From Angomonas ambiguus (taxonomy: Eukaryota; Euglenozoa; Kinetoplastea; Trypanosomatida; Trypanosomatidae), in assembly GCA_019695575.1 (NCBI GenBank), contig JADNSB010000030.1, positions 62,001 to 126,000 on the forward strand: a stretch of 64,000 nucleotides of DNA, written 5' to 3'. The stretch's first letter is position 1; each line of letters starts with the position of its first letter. Below are positions 18,375 through 27,530 of the stretch, piece by piece. The position numbers were made by a program, and so were the translations under genes. Under the pieces are notes generated by a model. It saw only the letters and a list, made by a program, of their open reading frames with translations, ran no database searches and was not told the origin of the DNA.

Positions 18375-19235
18375 CTACATCCTATCCTTGTTATCGAACC
18401 GCACCTTCATCGGACGAGAGGCCATCTCAATACCATCGAACTCCCGGATCGCGGTACTCGCCTCCAGTGGGGACTTCATAATCACAATCCCCAGACCACG
18501 GCTCTTGCCGTTGCGTGTCATGATGATCTCCGCCCTCTCCACCTCACCCACCTGCTGAAAGGTCTCTCGCAGGGCGACGGCGTTACAGTCGTAGGGAAGG
18601 TTGGACACAAACAGCCGACGACCGGCGTCGCTGGCTTGCTGGCTGCGGGGCTTGGGGGCCGATCGGTCAAACTCCCCACCGTCCGTCGGCATCCCTTGAT
18701 GGGGGTACGAAGGCGCATACCCGTCCCTGCCCCCACGGCCGGCCATCATGGGGGGGTACATCGGATCCACCGCCGGGTAGTACCCACCGCCGCCGTAGGG
18801 AGTAGACCCAGGAGGGGGGTAGGCACGGCGAGAGTGGTAGCTGTACGGGGGGGCCATACTGCGCTCCACAAAGGCCGGTCGGGGGCCGTCGTCGAAGAGA
18901 CGGACAATCAACCGACGCCCTTCGAATTCGGTTTCGTTAAAGAGGGCAATCGCATTCGCGGCGCCTTCTGCGGTAAACATCGTCACCAGCGCCGACCCTT
19001 TTGGTCTTCCATGTCGGTCGGCGATAAGATCCGTGTAGCGCACCTCACCGGCCCGCTTAAAGTGATCCTTTACGTTTTGCCAAGGAGTGGAAAAGGGGAG
19101 GTTTCCCACGAAGAGAATGGTGCCGTGGGAGCTGGTAGGTCCTCGAGAGTGGGTAGGGGCGGCGGCCCCAGTGTCCCGCTCCGCGCCTTCACCGGAGCGT
19201 TGAGTCTCCTCTACAGGGGTTTCCTCGGATAGCAT
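18375..19235 (-). CDS. RNA-binding protein with two RRM domains (286 aa)
   Basis: RRM1 spans about residues 38-115, with RNP2 LFVGNL and RNP1 KGSALVTM. RRM2 spans about 206-286, with RNP2 LFVSNL and RNP1 RGLGIVIM. The linker is rich in Gly, Tyr, Pro, Met and Arg, and the N-terminal 35 residues are disordered. This arrangement resembles the Gbp2/hnRNP-M-like group annotated in Leishmania as GBP2 single-strand telomeric DNA-binding proteins, but an mRNA-binding role is equally likely. Trypanosomatids control gene expression after transcription, largely through RRM proteins. The gene is followed by an unusually long 3' UTR, which fits autoregulation. The ATG at 19235 has a pyrimidine tract and AG upstream (about 19249-19292). 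Confidence 0.88.
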   Translation of the reverse strand: MLSEETPVEETQRSGEGAERDTGAAAPTHSRGPTSSHGTILFVGNLPFSTPWQNVKDHFKRAGEVRYTDLIADRHGRPKGSALVTMFTAEGAANAIALFNETEFEGRRLIVRLFDDGPRPAFVERSMAPPYSYHSRRAYPPPGSTPYGGGGYYPAVDPMYPPMMAGRGGRDGYAPSYPHQGMPTDGGEFDRSAPKPRSQQASDAGRRLFVSNLPYDCNAVALRETFQQVGEVERAEIIMTRNGKSRGLGIVIMKSPLEASTAIREFDGIEMASRPMKVRFDNKDRM

Positions 19236-19599
19236 CCGTACTTTACCTCTATTATAGAAGAAACAGTTAATTTAAACAAAAAAAAAAACAGTAAGTATAC
19301 AGACTACTACTGTTTACTTTTTGACTGCTGTTTTTGGGTGGGTGTGTATAAGAAGAACAGTAAAGTCGTTCTACCTTTTTATGTGTTACCATTAAATAAA
19401 AAGAAAAAAAAAAGAGAGAAGGAGAACAAGAGAAACCAAAATGAGTAGCCTTCATTCCCTTACAAATAAAAAAAAAAATGTTGAGCAAAGGTAAATAAAT
19501 AATTAATATAAATGGTATTTTATGTGAATTCCAAAAACAAAAAAAGAGTTTCACATTTCCCCTGTTGCGGTTGCCGAAGCTGTGGTGGTGGCGGTTAAT
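19236..19599. other. Intergenic spacer
   Basis: AT-rich spacer with the splice region of the two-RRM gene: T-rich tract on the sense strand at about 19277-19292 and AG at 19249-19250. No other feature. Confidence 0.5.
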
Positions 19600-22203
19600 C
19601 TATTCCTCTCCCAACGGCCGAAATTGAAATGAAAATGGAATACGATCGCTCACCGTCCAGTTGGCCGGTCGGATAAAGTGCTGCTCCGTGTACGAGGGTC
19701 CTTTCTCCTCCTCCACTTCCTCGTCCTCCTTGTCACTCATCTCGATACCCTCAACATTGAACAGTTCTTCTTCCTCTTCCTCTTCTTCCTTTTCCTTCTG
19801 CTTGAAGGGGCGTTTCACTTCGTCGATTCTTTGAATAAACTTTCCTAGCTCGGATTCCTCCTTAAGGTCAAAGGAAGGTGTACACTGAGGGTACCACCTC
19901 CGCACTGGAGACAAGAGGAGGGCCACCACACGCTTGTCTATCGTGGATCGCTTCCGCTTCTTCGACGCCGCAGCGAGTTTCCCATCCTCCCCATCCACCC
20001 CTTTATCGGAGAACTTGGAAAGAATAAAGTTGAACCGATTTAAGGTTTCAACTTTCTCCTCTCCCTTGTATAAACCGACGTGCCGGGCCACGGCGAGACC
20101 AATGCCCTTCACACAACTCTGCAACGCCTCCAACGCCACATCCCAGGCAACCTTCACCAGCTCCCGAATCGCTGCGGTGGTGTGGGTGAACAAAAACGAG
20201 TCCAAGTCCCTTTGCTGGATACAGTCTACCTGAAACACCAACGGTGCTCGGTAGGGGTGGACGTGATGGAGGTACACCGTAGCGTTGGGGAAACACTGCA
20301 GGAGAAGACTCAGATGGAGCACCTCCGGTAGTTGCAGTTGTTCTTGCAAGTAGGAAGCAGCGGTGGCCCCCTCCTTGGGTTGCACCGGCCCTCCCTGATC
20401 GTGTCCGTTGTTCAAGTAGTGGATCTTCACCAGGTTAAAAATGGGAAAAGGAGGGGCCGCAGTCGTACTGGGTGTCCCAATGGGGTGCACCCCAAATGCC
20501 TTTCCGTGTACGATAAACGGGAGACGTTGGACTTTGTTATCCGAGTTGCTCCCCGTTCGTGTGGCGTTGTCTCTCGCGAGAACTGGTCGCCGCAACTCCA
20601 TGAAGGAGTAAACAGGGAACTCTCTCCCCTCGTCCAGAGAGTCCTGGGAACTGGAGGTGGTCTCTGAGGCGGGTTGAACCAAACACCCCGGCTCCTGCTC
20701 CACTGTCGTTTGAATAGCTTTACTAAACAACGCCTCCCGAGTCTCCACCGAGGGCGGAAGGGCGTGCTGAATATGAACGGCTAGTGCCATTCCTGCAGCA
20801 TCCTTGCCCTCCTTCCTCGTCCCGTGCTCCACGTCCACCTCGACCGGTAGTCGAAACGCAGACCGGTCCCACGGCGCCTTTAGCAGAAAGAGGAGTGACT
20901 CCACTTCAATGGACAGAGCGATACGATCAATGGCGCTGTCGTTGGCGACGTCCGACAGAAACGTACGAACCGCTTCGCCGTTACGAAAGGTAATTTGCTT
21001 CTTGTACACGTAGGACTTTAGTTGGAGACTCTCTAATGCTAATTTTCCGTTTAGTTGCAGTTTAAAGGAGTCGTCCTGTGGATAGCCGCTCCCTTCAAGG
21101 AAAGGGTCAGCGGGGTGGGTGGAACCCGATTCTTTTTCCCCGTCGTCGTCGTTATCATCCCCTTCTTCGGAGGACACCCCTTCGTACAGACTATCCAGGC
21201 CGTCCAAGGCGCAAAGATGCACCCCGCTCCGCTGTGGCAAGAGGGGCTTCATCTCTTTTACCGCCTCGGGAGGGAGGGTGACGAGAAGAGGGACGGCTTC
21301 CACAGTGGTGTGCTCCCGGTTACTGCTACAGTACTGGGTGTCGAGTACACTGGGGGTAAGGTCCCACAGGTTGTACTCCTCCTCCAGGGAGGGTATGTCG
21401 TCGGCCTTCTGGTAACTCTCGGTCAACCGAGACCGCTGCAGGAAGGGAAGCAGATATCGTTTCTGACGATAGAGACGATGCCGTTTTACAAACGGGAGAA
21501 CGTGGTCACACTCGAGGTACGTTTTACCTAAATACAGGCTATACCGTTGAAAATCGGTCTCCTTCGCCTTGAAGTCCTCGTAGGTTTCTTTTTTAGTCGC
21601 AAAACGGGCGACTGTTTTTTTCAACAGTTGAAGGTACAAATCTCGTTCTTTTTTCATCATCTCTGTAACGAGGCCTGTATCGGGGAACATGGCCTGATAC
21701 GTCTTTTGATCTGGAAAAAGCGTGTCGTATAAGAATACACTATAGAAGTAAGGAAGGAAGCGGCGGTGTTGTCCCCGGGTGAGACACGAGTAGCAGTCTG
21801 TGATATTCTCCTTTGACTGGTTCCCAGCAAGTACCTCACGACAGTGTTTCTCATCGGCAAGACGGTAATAGTCCTTTTCCATTCTCACAGGATCCTGAAA
21901 CACCTCGGTGAGAAACGAAGGGTCACTAAGACGACGTAATTCACTCGACAGCGTTTTCCACTGGGATGGATTTTGTTCCAAGTTTTGCCGCACAGTCGTC
22001 CCCCACTGCCGCACCTCCTCCCTCGTCTTACCAAGGTGCAGTAGGCTAGAACACTCTAATAAGTCTTTGGTGGCGAAGGACCGATGAGAACATCGGACGC
22101 CAACCGCCGCCTTCTCTACATCCAGTAAATAGGAGTCAAAGTGGTGCTGACTCAAGTCGCTTTTGATGCTTAACTCGTGTGAAAAGTCTGGAGCATAACT
22201 CAT
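19600..22203 (-). CDS. Unknown protein with acidic C-terminal region (867 aa)
   Basis: A single frame from ATG at 22203. The N-terminal about 280 residues are helical and rich in charged and aromatic residues (CYSCLTRGQHRRFLPYFYSV, YSLYLGKTYLECDHVLPFVK). An acidic loop follows near residues 350-375. The central part looks like mixed alpha/beta (VHIQHALPPS; ATVYLHHVHPYRAPLVFQVD). Near residue 770 is a basic KKRKR cluster that could be a nuclear signal, followed by long Glu runs (about 810-845). It has no signal peptide or membrane segment. I do not recognise the family; presence of NLS-like and acidic tracts would suit a nuclear protein, but that is a guess. Confidence 0.8.
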   Translation of the reverse strand: MSYAPDFSHELSIKSDLSQHHFDSYLLDVEKAAVGVRCSHRSFATKDLLECSSLLHLGKTREEVRQWGTTVRQNLEQNPSQWKTLSSELRRLSDPSFLTEVFQDPVRMEKDYYRLADEKHCREVLAGNQSKENITDCYSCLTRGQHRRFLPYFYSVFLYDTLFPDQKTYQAMFPDTGLVTEMMKKERDLYLQLLKKTVARFATKKETYEDFKAKETDFQRYSLYLGKTYLECDHVLPFVKRHRLYRQKRYLLPFLQRSRLTESYQKADDIPSLEEEYNLWDLTPSVLDTQYCSSNREHTTVEAVPLLVTLPPEAVKEMKPLLPQRSGVHLCALDGLDSLYEGVSSEEGDDNDDDGEKESGSTHPADPFLEGSGYPQDDSFKLQLNGKLALESLQLKSYVYKKQITFRNGEAVRTFLSDVANDSAIDRIALSIEVESLLFLLKAPWDRSAFRLPVEVDVEHGTRKEGKDAAGMALAVHIQHALPPSVETREALFSKAIQTTVEQEPGCLVQPASETTSSSQDSLDEGREFPVYSFMELRRPVLARDNATRTGSNSDNKVQRLPFIVHGKAFGVHPIGTPSTTAAPPFPIFNLVKIHYLNNGHDQGGPVQPKEGATAASYLQEQLQLPEVLHLSLLLQCFPNATVYLHHVHPYRAPLVFQVDCIQQRDLDSFLFTHTTAAIRELVKVAWDVALEALQSCVKGIGLAVARHVGLYKGEEKVETLNRFNFILSKFSDKGVDGEDGKLAAASKKRKRSTIDKRVVALLLSPVRRWYPQCTPSFDLKEESELGKFIQRIDEVKRPFKQKEKEEEEEEEELFNVEGIEMSDKEDEEVEEEKGPSYTEQHFIRPANWTVSDRIPFSFQFRPLGEE

Positions 22204-22290
22204 TTTCTATTTTATTTTTATTTTCTAAGTGGAATGGACGACTAAAATACTATTAGTATGGGATAGTTGTAATTTGTTACTTTACGAAGA

Positions 22291-22317
22291 AAATAATAAT
22301 AATAATAATAATAATAA
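22291..22317. repeat. (TAA)n microsatellite
   Basis: About nine AAT/TAA units upstream of the 867-residue gene. Confidence 0.9.
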
Positions 22318-22470
22318 AAGGAGTGAAAGGGGAAAATAAAATGCAAGCGTAGATATATCATTCACTTGTCGATGTTTACAGAAAAAGCTGGAGCAAAAAT
22401 TATATACGTCGCATCTGAATTTCTGAAAAAAGCAGACAGCACAACCACCAGGGGATGAAAAGCAGGTACA

Positions 22471-23862
22471 TCACTTCCCTGTCAGGTGTTCATTCACCCA
22501 TTTTCCATACTCCATTGCCAGCACGGTGCTGGACCCGTACGAGGACACACAGCTCACCCCGCTATCAGCGCCATACTCACCTGAGCAGAGGTAGTACCCC
22601 CCTAACTTCATCGAGTCGGTCTCCACACAGAGCTTCAACGCCGACTGAGCTCCCTCGTCCCACGTTTTACCGAGGAGTAGGGAGGGGTAGTATATCAGGT
22701 AATCCAGGACCCAGGTGGGGAGTAGGTCTCGATACAAATGGGTGGTGATGATACCGGGGTGACAACTCGCTACAAACACCTTTAAACAATTGACCTGGTT
22801 TTCCTTCGCACTGGCTTTCTTTTCCTCTTCCTTTTCTTTTTGGGATGTTGAACTTCGTTTTACCTTGACTGGGGGATTTGAAAAGTACCGGTTTGAGACT
22901 TTTTGTGCGAGCAGAATTGTATTCCATACTACACACAGTTTGGACAGACCATAGTACCCTACAAAGTTGAAAGGCGGGAGGTCCTTGAGCTCAAATAAGG
23001 TTCCCGATGTGTTCTTTTCTTCACACCAACGACAACCGTCTTTCCGCTTTTCTGAGTGAACAAAGTCGGGTGACGACCGCTCCAGGCCGTAGAGCATTTG
23101 CAAGGGGTAGTCCATTTTGGGGTAGGGACGACGAGGGAAGCCTAAAAACGTGTGACAGCTGGAGGCCACATTGACGATGCGGGACGATACACTAGACTGT
23201 TCCGCCGTTTGCTCCAGTGCTGGTAAGAGGAGTTGGGTCAACAGCAAAGGTCCAACGGCGTTCGTGGCCATCATCGCTTCTATAGTGTTGAAACCGTCTT
23301 TCCCATACTCCAGGTGGCGCTTCAGTGTACCAGCGGCGTTGACAAGGAGGGCGATAGGGTAGCGATGTTGCACGGCACACACTTTCGCCACGTACTCTCG
23401 TACCGATTGCTCACTCGATAGGTCCACTACCCCAAGTACCATCACCTCGGGGGTGGAGGGTAACGAAGAAGAAGAGCTGGAGGAGGAGGAGATGGAGGGA
23501 AACCGCCGCTGTACTTTTTTGAGAATCTTTTCCTTCGCCACGAGCAGTCGTCGACTGTCTGGTCCTGCGAGAATAACGGTCCATCCATGCTCCGCCAGCT
23601 CCTTGGCCACACTGTAGCCTACCCCAGAGCTCGCCCCAACAACCAGCGCCACACGTCCACGGTAATCCACCCCGGAGGGCCATTGGCATCGACTCCCTCT
23701 GGCAACTAAACGACAGGCAAGGAGGCCTCCCACAGTAGCGGTGAGGGTATCAAGGAGCCGATGATCGGGCCGAACGTAGTGACGCTGTAGGAAAACCGCA
23801 CTGAACAGGAGAACTAAAAAGACCAGGAAAGCGGCGAACTCGGAAGAGAACAGATGAATCAT
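22471..23862 (-). CDS. Membrane-anchored short-chain dehydrogenase/reductase (463 aa)
   Basis: An NAD(P)-dependent oxidoreductase of the SDR family, closest in style to retinol-dehydrogenase and WWOX-like enzymes. A hydrophobic segment at residues 8-27 (FAAFLVFLVLLFSAVFL) should anchor it in a membrane. The cofactor motif is VALVVGASSGVG near residue 70, followed by NAAGTL. The catalytic serine region is VNVASSC and the YxxxK is YGLSK near 302. CHPGIITT follows, as is usual after the active site. A Ser-rich insertion lies near residue 130 and a charged insertion near 330-350. The substrate is unknown (lipid, steroid or retinoid in the family). A second, related SDR lies 3.7 kb away at 27531-28853. 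Confidence 0.85.
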   Translation of the reverse strand: MIHLFSSEFAAFLVFLVLLFSAVFLQRHYVRPDHRLLDTLTATVGGLLACRLVARGSRCQWPSGVDYRGRVALVVGASSGVGYSVAKELAEHGWTVILAGPDSRRLLVAKEKILKKVQRRFPSISSSSSSSSSLPSTPEVMVLGVVDLSSEQSVREYVAKVCAVQHRYPIALLVNAAGTLKRHLEYGKDGFNTIEAMMATNAVGPLLLTQLLLPALEQTAEQSSVSSRIVNVASSCHTFLGFPRRPYPKMDYPLQMLYGLERSSPDFVHSEKRKDGCRWCEEKNTSGTLFELKDLPPFNFVGYYGLSKLCVVWNTILLAQKVSNRYFSNPPVKVKRSSTSQKEKEEEKKASAKENQVNCLKVFVASCHPGIITTHLYRDLLPTWVLDYLIYYPSLLLGKTWDEGAQSALKLCVETDSMKLGGYYLCSGEYGADSGVSCVSSYGSSTVLAMEYGKWVNEHLTGK

Positions 23863-24123
23863 TGCTTATACCCGTTTATAGTTCTTTAGTTGTTGTTGTT
23901 GTTGTTTGTAAGAAAAAAAAAGATCAATACTAACTAGGCAAGAACATGGAGGGAATGAAACGGAAAAAAAAAAGGGGGGCCGAGTTGAAAACAGTGAAAA
24001 GTTTGCGTATAATAAATAAGAGAAAGAACAGAAAAGGGCGTCGATTCATCCCTACTAACGGGGGTAAGTTATTTATTTATTTTTTTCAATATGTAAATTG
24101 ATCTATTTCTTTCTTGTTGTCCA

Positions 24124-25185
24124 TCACTGCGACGTCGCTTCATCGATTCGAGAAAGATACTTTTGTTTTAGTTCGTCCGAAATAAAACTAGACTCGATAG
24201 AGTGTTTGGCCATTAAAATAATATCGTCCCGAGTAATGGAGGCCTCTTCGGCGACAAAGTTGAAGTTTTCATTCATGTAACCGCCAAAGTAAGGAGGGTC
24301 ATCCGAGTTGAGGGTCACTCGAAGTCCTTTTCGGAGGAGATCCACCGCCGCCTTCCTGCACTGCTCCGCCTCGGGGAACACTTGCAGTTTGTAGTTGGAC
24401 AATGGACAAACGGTAAGGGGGACTTGAGAATCCGCTAACCGACGGAGAAGGGCTTCGTCTTTTAAACTGGCTACCCCGTGGTCGATACGGTCTACCTTCA
24501 GCAAGTCCAAACTTTGACTAATGTACTCGGGTGGTCCCTCCTCCCCGGCGTGGGCCACGAGGTGGGGCACCTTCAACGTCTCCTTACAGTACCGATAAAG
24601 TCGGACAAACTTCTCCGGCGGGTTCCCCAGTTCAGAGGAGTCCAGCCCCACCGCGACAAACGCTTGTTCGGCAAACAGCTGCCGGATATACCGGCCATCC
24701 TCGCTGTCCTCCTGCACATAGGTTAAACACTCCTCCTCGGAGAGATGGCGTAGAAAGCTAAAAATCAACCCCACCGTGATGCCAAACTCCTTTGTTCCTT
24801 TTCGAAACCCCTTTTGGAGGCCATTGTACACGATATGAAAGGGCACGCCTCGAGAGGTGTGTCCTTGAGGGTCGAAAAACGGCTCCACATGGCACACTCC
24901 CTGCTCGTGCATCTTTTTCATATAAGCATACGACAGTGCCTCAAAGTCCTCCTCGTGTAGCAGTACATTCATGCCTTGATAGTAGAGATCCAGAAAGGAT
25001 TGCAAATTTTCAAAGTTGTATGCTTTTCGGACTTCTTCAATGGTTTGATAGGGAATAGAAATGTTATTTTTCTTGGCTAAAGAAAAGAGTAATTCCGGCT
25101 CCAGACTCCCCTCAATGTGTAAGTGGAGTTCGGCTTTTGGAATGCGCTTTATCAAAGAGCTGAGCTGAGATTGACGACTAGACAT
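24124..25185 (-). CDS. AAH: Adenine deaminase (adenine aminohydrolase), 353 aa
   Basis: Hydrolyses adenine to hypoxanthine and ammonia in purine salvage. All zinc and catalytic motifs of the adenosine/adenine deaminase family are present: HLHIEG (residues 21-26), HAGEEG near 209, DRIDHG, LTVCPLSN, and LNSDDPPYFGGY near 290. The SDDP.YFGGY form and the short length are typical of the fungal Aah1/Leishmania AAH branch rather than adenosine deaminase. The open frame reaches 25512, but its first 109 residues are hydrophobic low-complexity sequence and lie upstream of a good acceptor (ATTTTCAG, AG at 25233-25234). The ATG at 25185 gives the family length. As far as I recall, Leishmania has this enzyme on the same chromosome as KMP-11, and T. 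brucei lacks it. Confidence 0.9.
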   Translation of the reverse strand: MSSRQSQLSSLIKRIPKAELHLHIEGSLEPELLFSLAKKNNISIPYQTIEEVRKAYNFENLQSFLDLYYQGMNVLLHEEDFEALSYAYMKKMHEQGVCHVEPFFDPQGHTSRGVPFHIVYNGLQKGFRKGTKEFGITVGLIFSFLRHLSEEECLTYVQEDSEDGRYIRQLFAEQAFVAVGLDSSELGNPPEKFVRLYRYCKETLKVPHLVAHAGEEGPPEYISQSLDLLKVDRIDHGVASLKDEALLRRLADSQVPLTVCPLSNYKLQVFPEAEQCRKAAVDLLRKGLRVTLNSDDPPYFGGYMNENFNFVAEEASITRDDIILMAKHSIESSFISDELKQKYLSRIDEATSQ

Positions 25186-25550
25186 AGTGGAAGAGCCGAA
25201 CAAATAAAAATAAAATAAAAAATGAGTAAAAGCTGAAAATGAAGAAAAATGCGAAAAGTAATTGGTAGAATAATAATAATGAAAACGCAAGAATAAGAGA
25301 ATTAAGTTGCAACTAAGAACCTTTTGCGGTGATATAAAATAGCTGAAAAGTATCCAATAAGAATATAGAAAGAAAAAAAGAAAGAGGGGAGAAAGAAATA
25401 CTCGAAACAAAAAAGAGTCAGTTGTATTCCCAACTTCAGGTCGAATACTAGCGGTATGACAACAACAAAAAATAGTATTGTAATCATTATTAGTATGTAA
25501 AAACGTGCACATAAAGGGGAGGAATAAAATAAGAGAAGAGGATCCGTCGT
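25186..25550. other. Intergenic spacer
   Basis: Holds the adenine deaminase splice signal and the 3' UTR of the lipase-like gene. A/T-rich, with no other feature. The open frame running through it is low-complexity. Confidence 0.5.
25233..25260 (-). promoter_or_regulatory. Trans-splice acceptor of the adenine deaminase gene
   Basis: The sense strand reads TTTTTCTTCATTTTCAG with the AG at 25233-25234. The 5' UTR would be about 47 bases. This fixes the start at 25185. Confidence 0.55.
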
Positions 25551-27137
25551 TTACAGCGGCCCCTTCATATCCTGCTGGTGCGCCTGCGTCTCGGAGACAT
25601 GTTGGGTCCGGGCCGCCTCCTTCTGCATCGCCGAGTACTCCCCCTCATCCCACACCTCATCGCCCTCCGCATACTCGAGGGGAACGGTAGGGTTGGAGAG
25701 ATGATGGACGTAGTGCTCCAGCAAGAACCCGGCGTGATACCGCGCTGCTACCTCTGCAAAGAGCGCGTCTAAATCCTCCTCGTCCTCCTCTGCTACTTCT
25801 TGTTCTTCTTCCTCACCCTTCTGCTCGGGTTGGATATCCGCGGTGAGGGTTTCATCGTTCAGCAAGTCCGCTAGACCCTCCGCAGTGACGCTCTCCTCCT
25901 CCTCCACCTCGCCCTCCTCCTCTGGCTCCATAGGATCGGTCGCCGTGCCAGGTGGGTTCAACAACAATATCTCTCCCACATGGACAAACAAGTTGCCCTC
26001 CGTACCCGACACGGGGAGGTCGATCAACGGATCCCCCACCAATACTATACGGATGGGATTAATGGTGGACACATACCGCTCCAACGTCCCCAGCAACGCC
26101 TTTGGGGCACCGAGGGAAATCGTATTCGTCAGTTCATACCCCTTCTGGGAGAGAATCAGTCCCACAATCAGACCCACCGCCCCTCCGACTCCGTGGCCAA
26201 TGATAGTGGTCTTGCGGGTCGCATGAAGGGGAGTCTCGGTCAGGAGCAAATCAATCAGACGATAGGCAATGGAAAGATACTCCGAGTGGAAGAGAGTCCG
26301 CCGTACATCCTCGGCCTCACTCACACTGACCCTCTCCACCTCCTGCCGCCAGTCGTAGCTACCGCCTTCAGCATTTCGAGTGCAGCAGATATAAATGATC
26401 TGTTTATTGTAGTTTTCATCGATCTCGAGAACCACGTGGTCTCGCCCTAGCTCCAGGTGGTGGGCAGTGACCCCGCTGCGAGTCCCCACAATCGCCTCCG
26501 TTACCTGCCAAGGGGTCATGTAGATGAGATTGCTGCTGGGGTTATTCTCTCCGATTGCCGTACGGTGAAGCAGCAGCAATCGCTCCGCATAGGGCAGTAC
26601 CGCCTGCTGCATAATCCTATTCTGATACTCACTGGTAGCCTCCTCCTCCACCTCGTTCCTCTCTGCCCTTTTATTCTCAAAGTAAAAGTAGTGGATAAAT
26701 CCCTTTTCTATAGCAAGTTGGTAGGCATCGTTACCCACATCCGATCCCAGCAGGTGCAAGAAACTAGTCAGGGTATCGTTTCCTATCGCCTCAGGGAGGA
26801 CATTGGCGAGACCATACACGTTGTTGATCTTGCCCGAAATATACTCTTCGTACTGACGCATCACCTTTCTTCGCTCTTGATCAATCTTCTTTCGCGACCG
26901 AAATAGCCTGGTAGAAGAGCCGGGGGGAGTTGACGTCTGAAGTGCTTTTTCCTTTCGGTCTAGTTCAGCGACAATGTCATTCAATCGCCGACGATTCTGG
27001 TCCGCGTGGGTTGCAAAGCGAAGTGAGACGTACTCTAAAAATCCCTCCAGATTGGGTAAATCGCATTGAACAGCGGTCATGTAGGCGGTCCGGTAGAGCT
27101 GACGGTATGCCTTTATGGACTCTGCTCGAAGAGACAT
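25551..27137 (-). CDS. Class-3 lipase-like protein lacking the catalytic serine (528 aa)
   Basis: The middle of the protein fits the alpha/beta-hydrolase fold of class 3 lipases. IIYICCTRN resembles the oxyanion strand, TTIIGHGVGGAVGLIVG is the nucleophile elbow, and TISLGAPKAL and RIVLVGDPLIDLP follow in the usual order, with HYVHHL in the place of the late histidine. In active lipases the elbow is G-H-S-x-G-G. Here residue 316 is Gly instead of Ser, so classical hydrolysis is not expected. The Asp (about 369) and a His (about 474) seem kept. The N-terminal 100 residues are helical and begin IKAYRQLYRTAY, faintly like an LYR motif. An acidic, Glu-rich insertion lies at about 398-455. There is no signal peptide. 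Confidence 0.75.
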   Translation of the reverse strand: MSLRAESIKAYRQLYRTAYMTAVQCDLPNLEGFLEYVSLRFATHADQNRRRLNDIVAELDRKEKALQTSTPPGSSTRLFRSRKKIDQERRKVMRQYEEYISGKINNVYGLANVLPEAIGNDTLTSFLHLLGSDVGNDAYQLAIEKGFIHYFYFENKRAERNEVEEEATSEYQNRIMQQAVLPYAERLLLLHRTAIGENNPSSNLIYMTPWQVTEAIVGTRSGVTAHHLELGRDHVVLEIDENYNKQIIYICCTRNAEGGSYDWRQEVERVSVSEAEDVRRTLFHSEYLSIAYRLIDLLLTETPLHATRKTTIIGHGVGGAVGLIVGLILSQKGYELTNTISLGAPKALLGTLERYVSTINPIRIVLVGDPLIDLPVSGTEGNLFVHVGEILLLNPPGTATDPMEPEEEGEVEEEESVTAEGLADLLNDETLTADIQPEQKGEEEEQEVAEEDEEDLDALFAEVAARYHAGFLLEHYVHHLSNPTVPLEYAEGDEVWDEGEYSAMQKEAARTQHVSETQAHQQDMKGPL

Positions 27138-27530
27138 GTCTTACTTACTCTCTCTCTCTCTCTCTCTCTCTCGCTCTGTAGTACCGTCAATCTTTATGAA
27201 TAATCAACAAGGAAAGGCAAAAATAAGGAGAGAAGGAAGAAACAGAAGAAGTTGTTTTTGGATACGGAAACATCAAAAAATAAAAAGTAATGGTTATCCG
27301 CCTTAACAGTTAACAAGAATGCTTGAGAGTTGCTTTTTTTTTTTTGTACAAATTTTTTTTTTTTGATAAGTGACAATGCTTGTTTTTGTGTATGTGTGCG
27401 TATTGTATTTTTGTGGGAGTTTTTTTTAGACTTTGTAATGTGCGATATATAAGTAAACATTACAAAAGTACGTAATTTGATAGATATAAAAGTCAACAAT
27501 GATACAGGAATTCATTTTTGAAAGTGGAAT
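27138..27530. other. Intergenic spacer
   Basis: Contains a CT microsatellite next to the start of the lipase-like gene, then AT-rich 3' UTR of the second SDR with A and T runs near 27334-27364. No other feature. Confidence 0.5.
27148..27172. repeat. (CT)n microsatellite in a 5' UTR
   Basis: About 12 CT units, 11 bases upstream of the lipase-like ATG; on the mRNA it reads GAGA. Confidence 0.9.
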
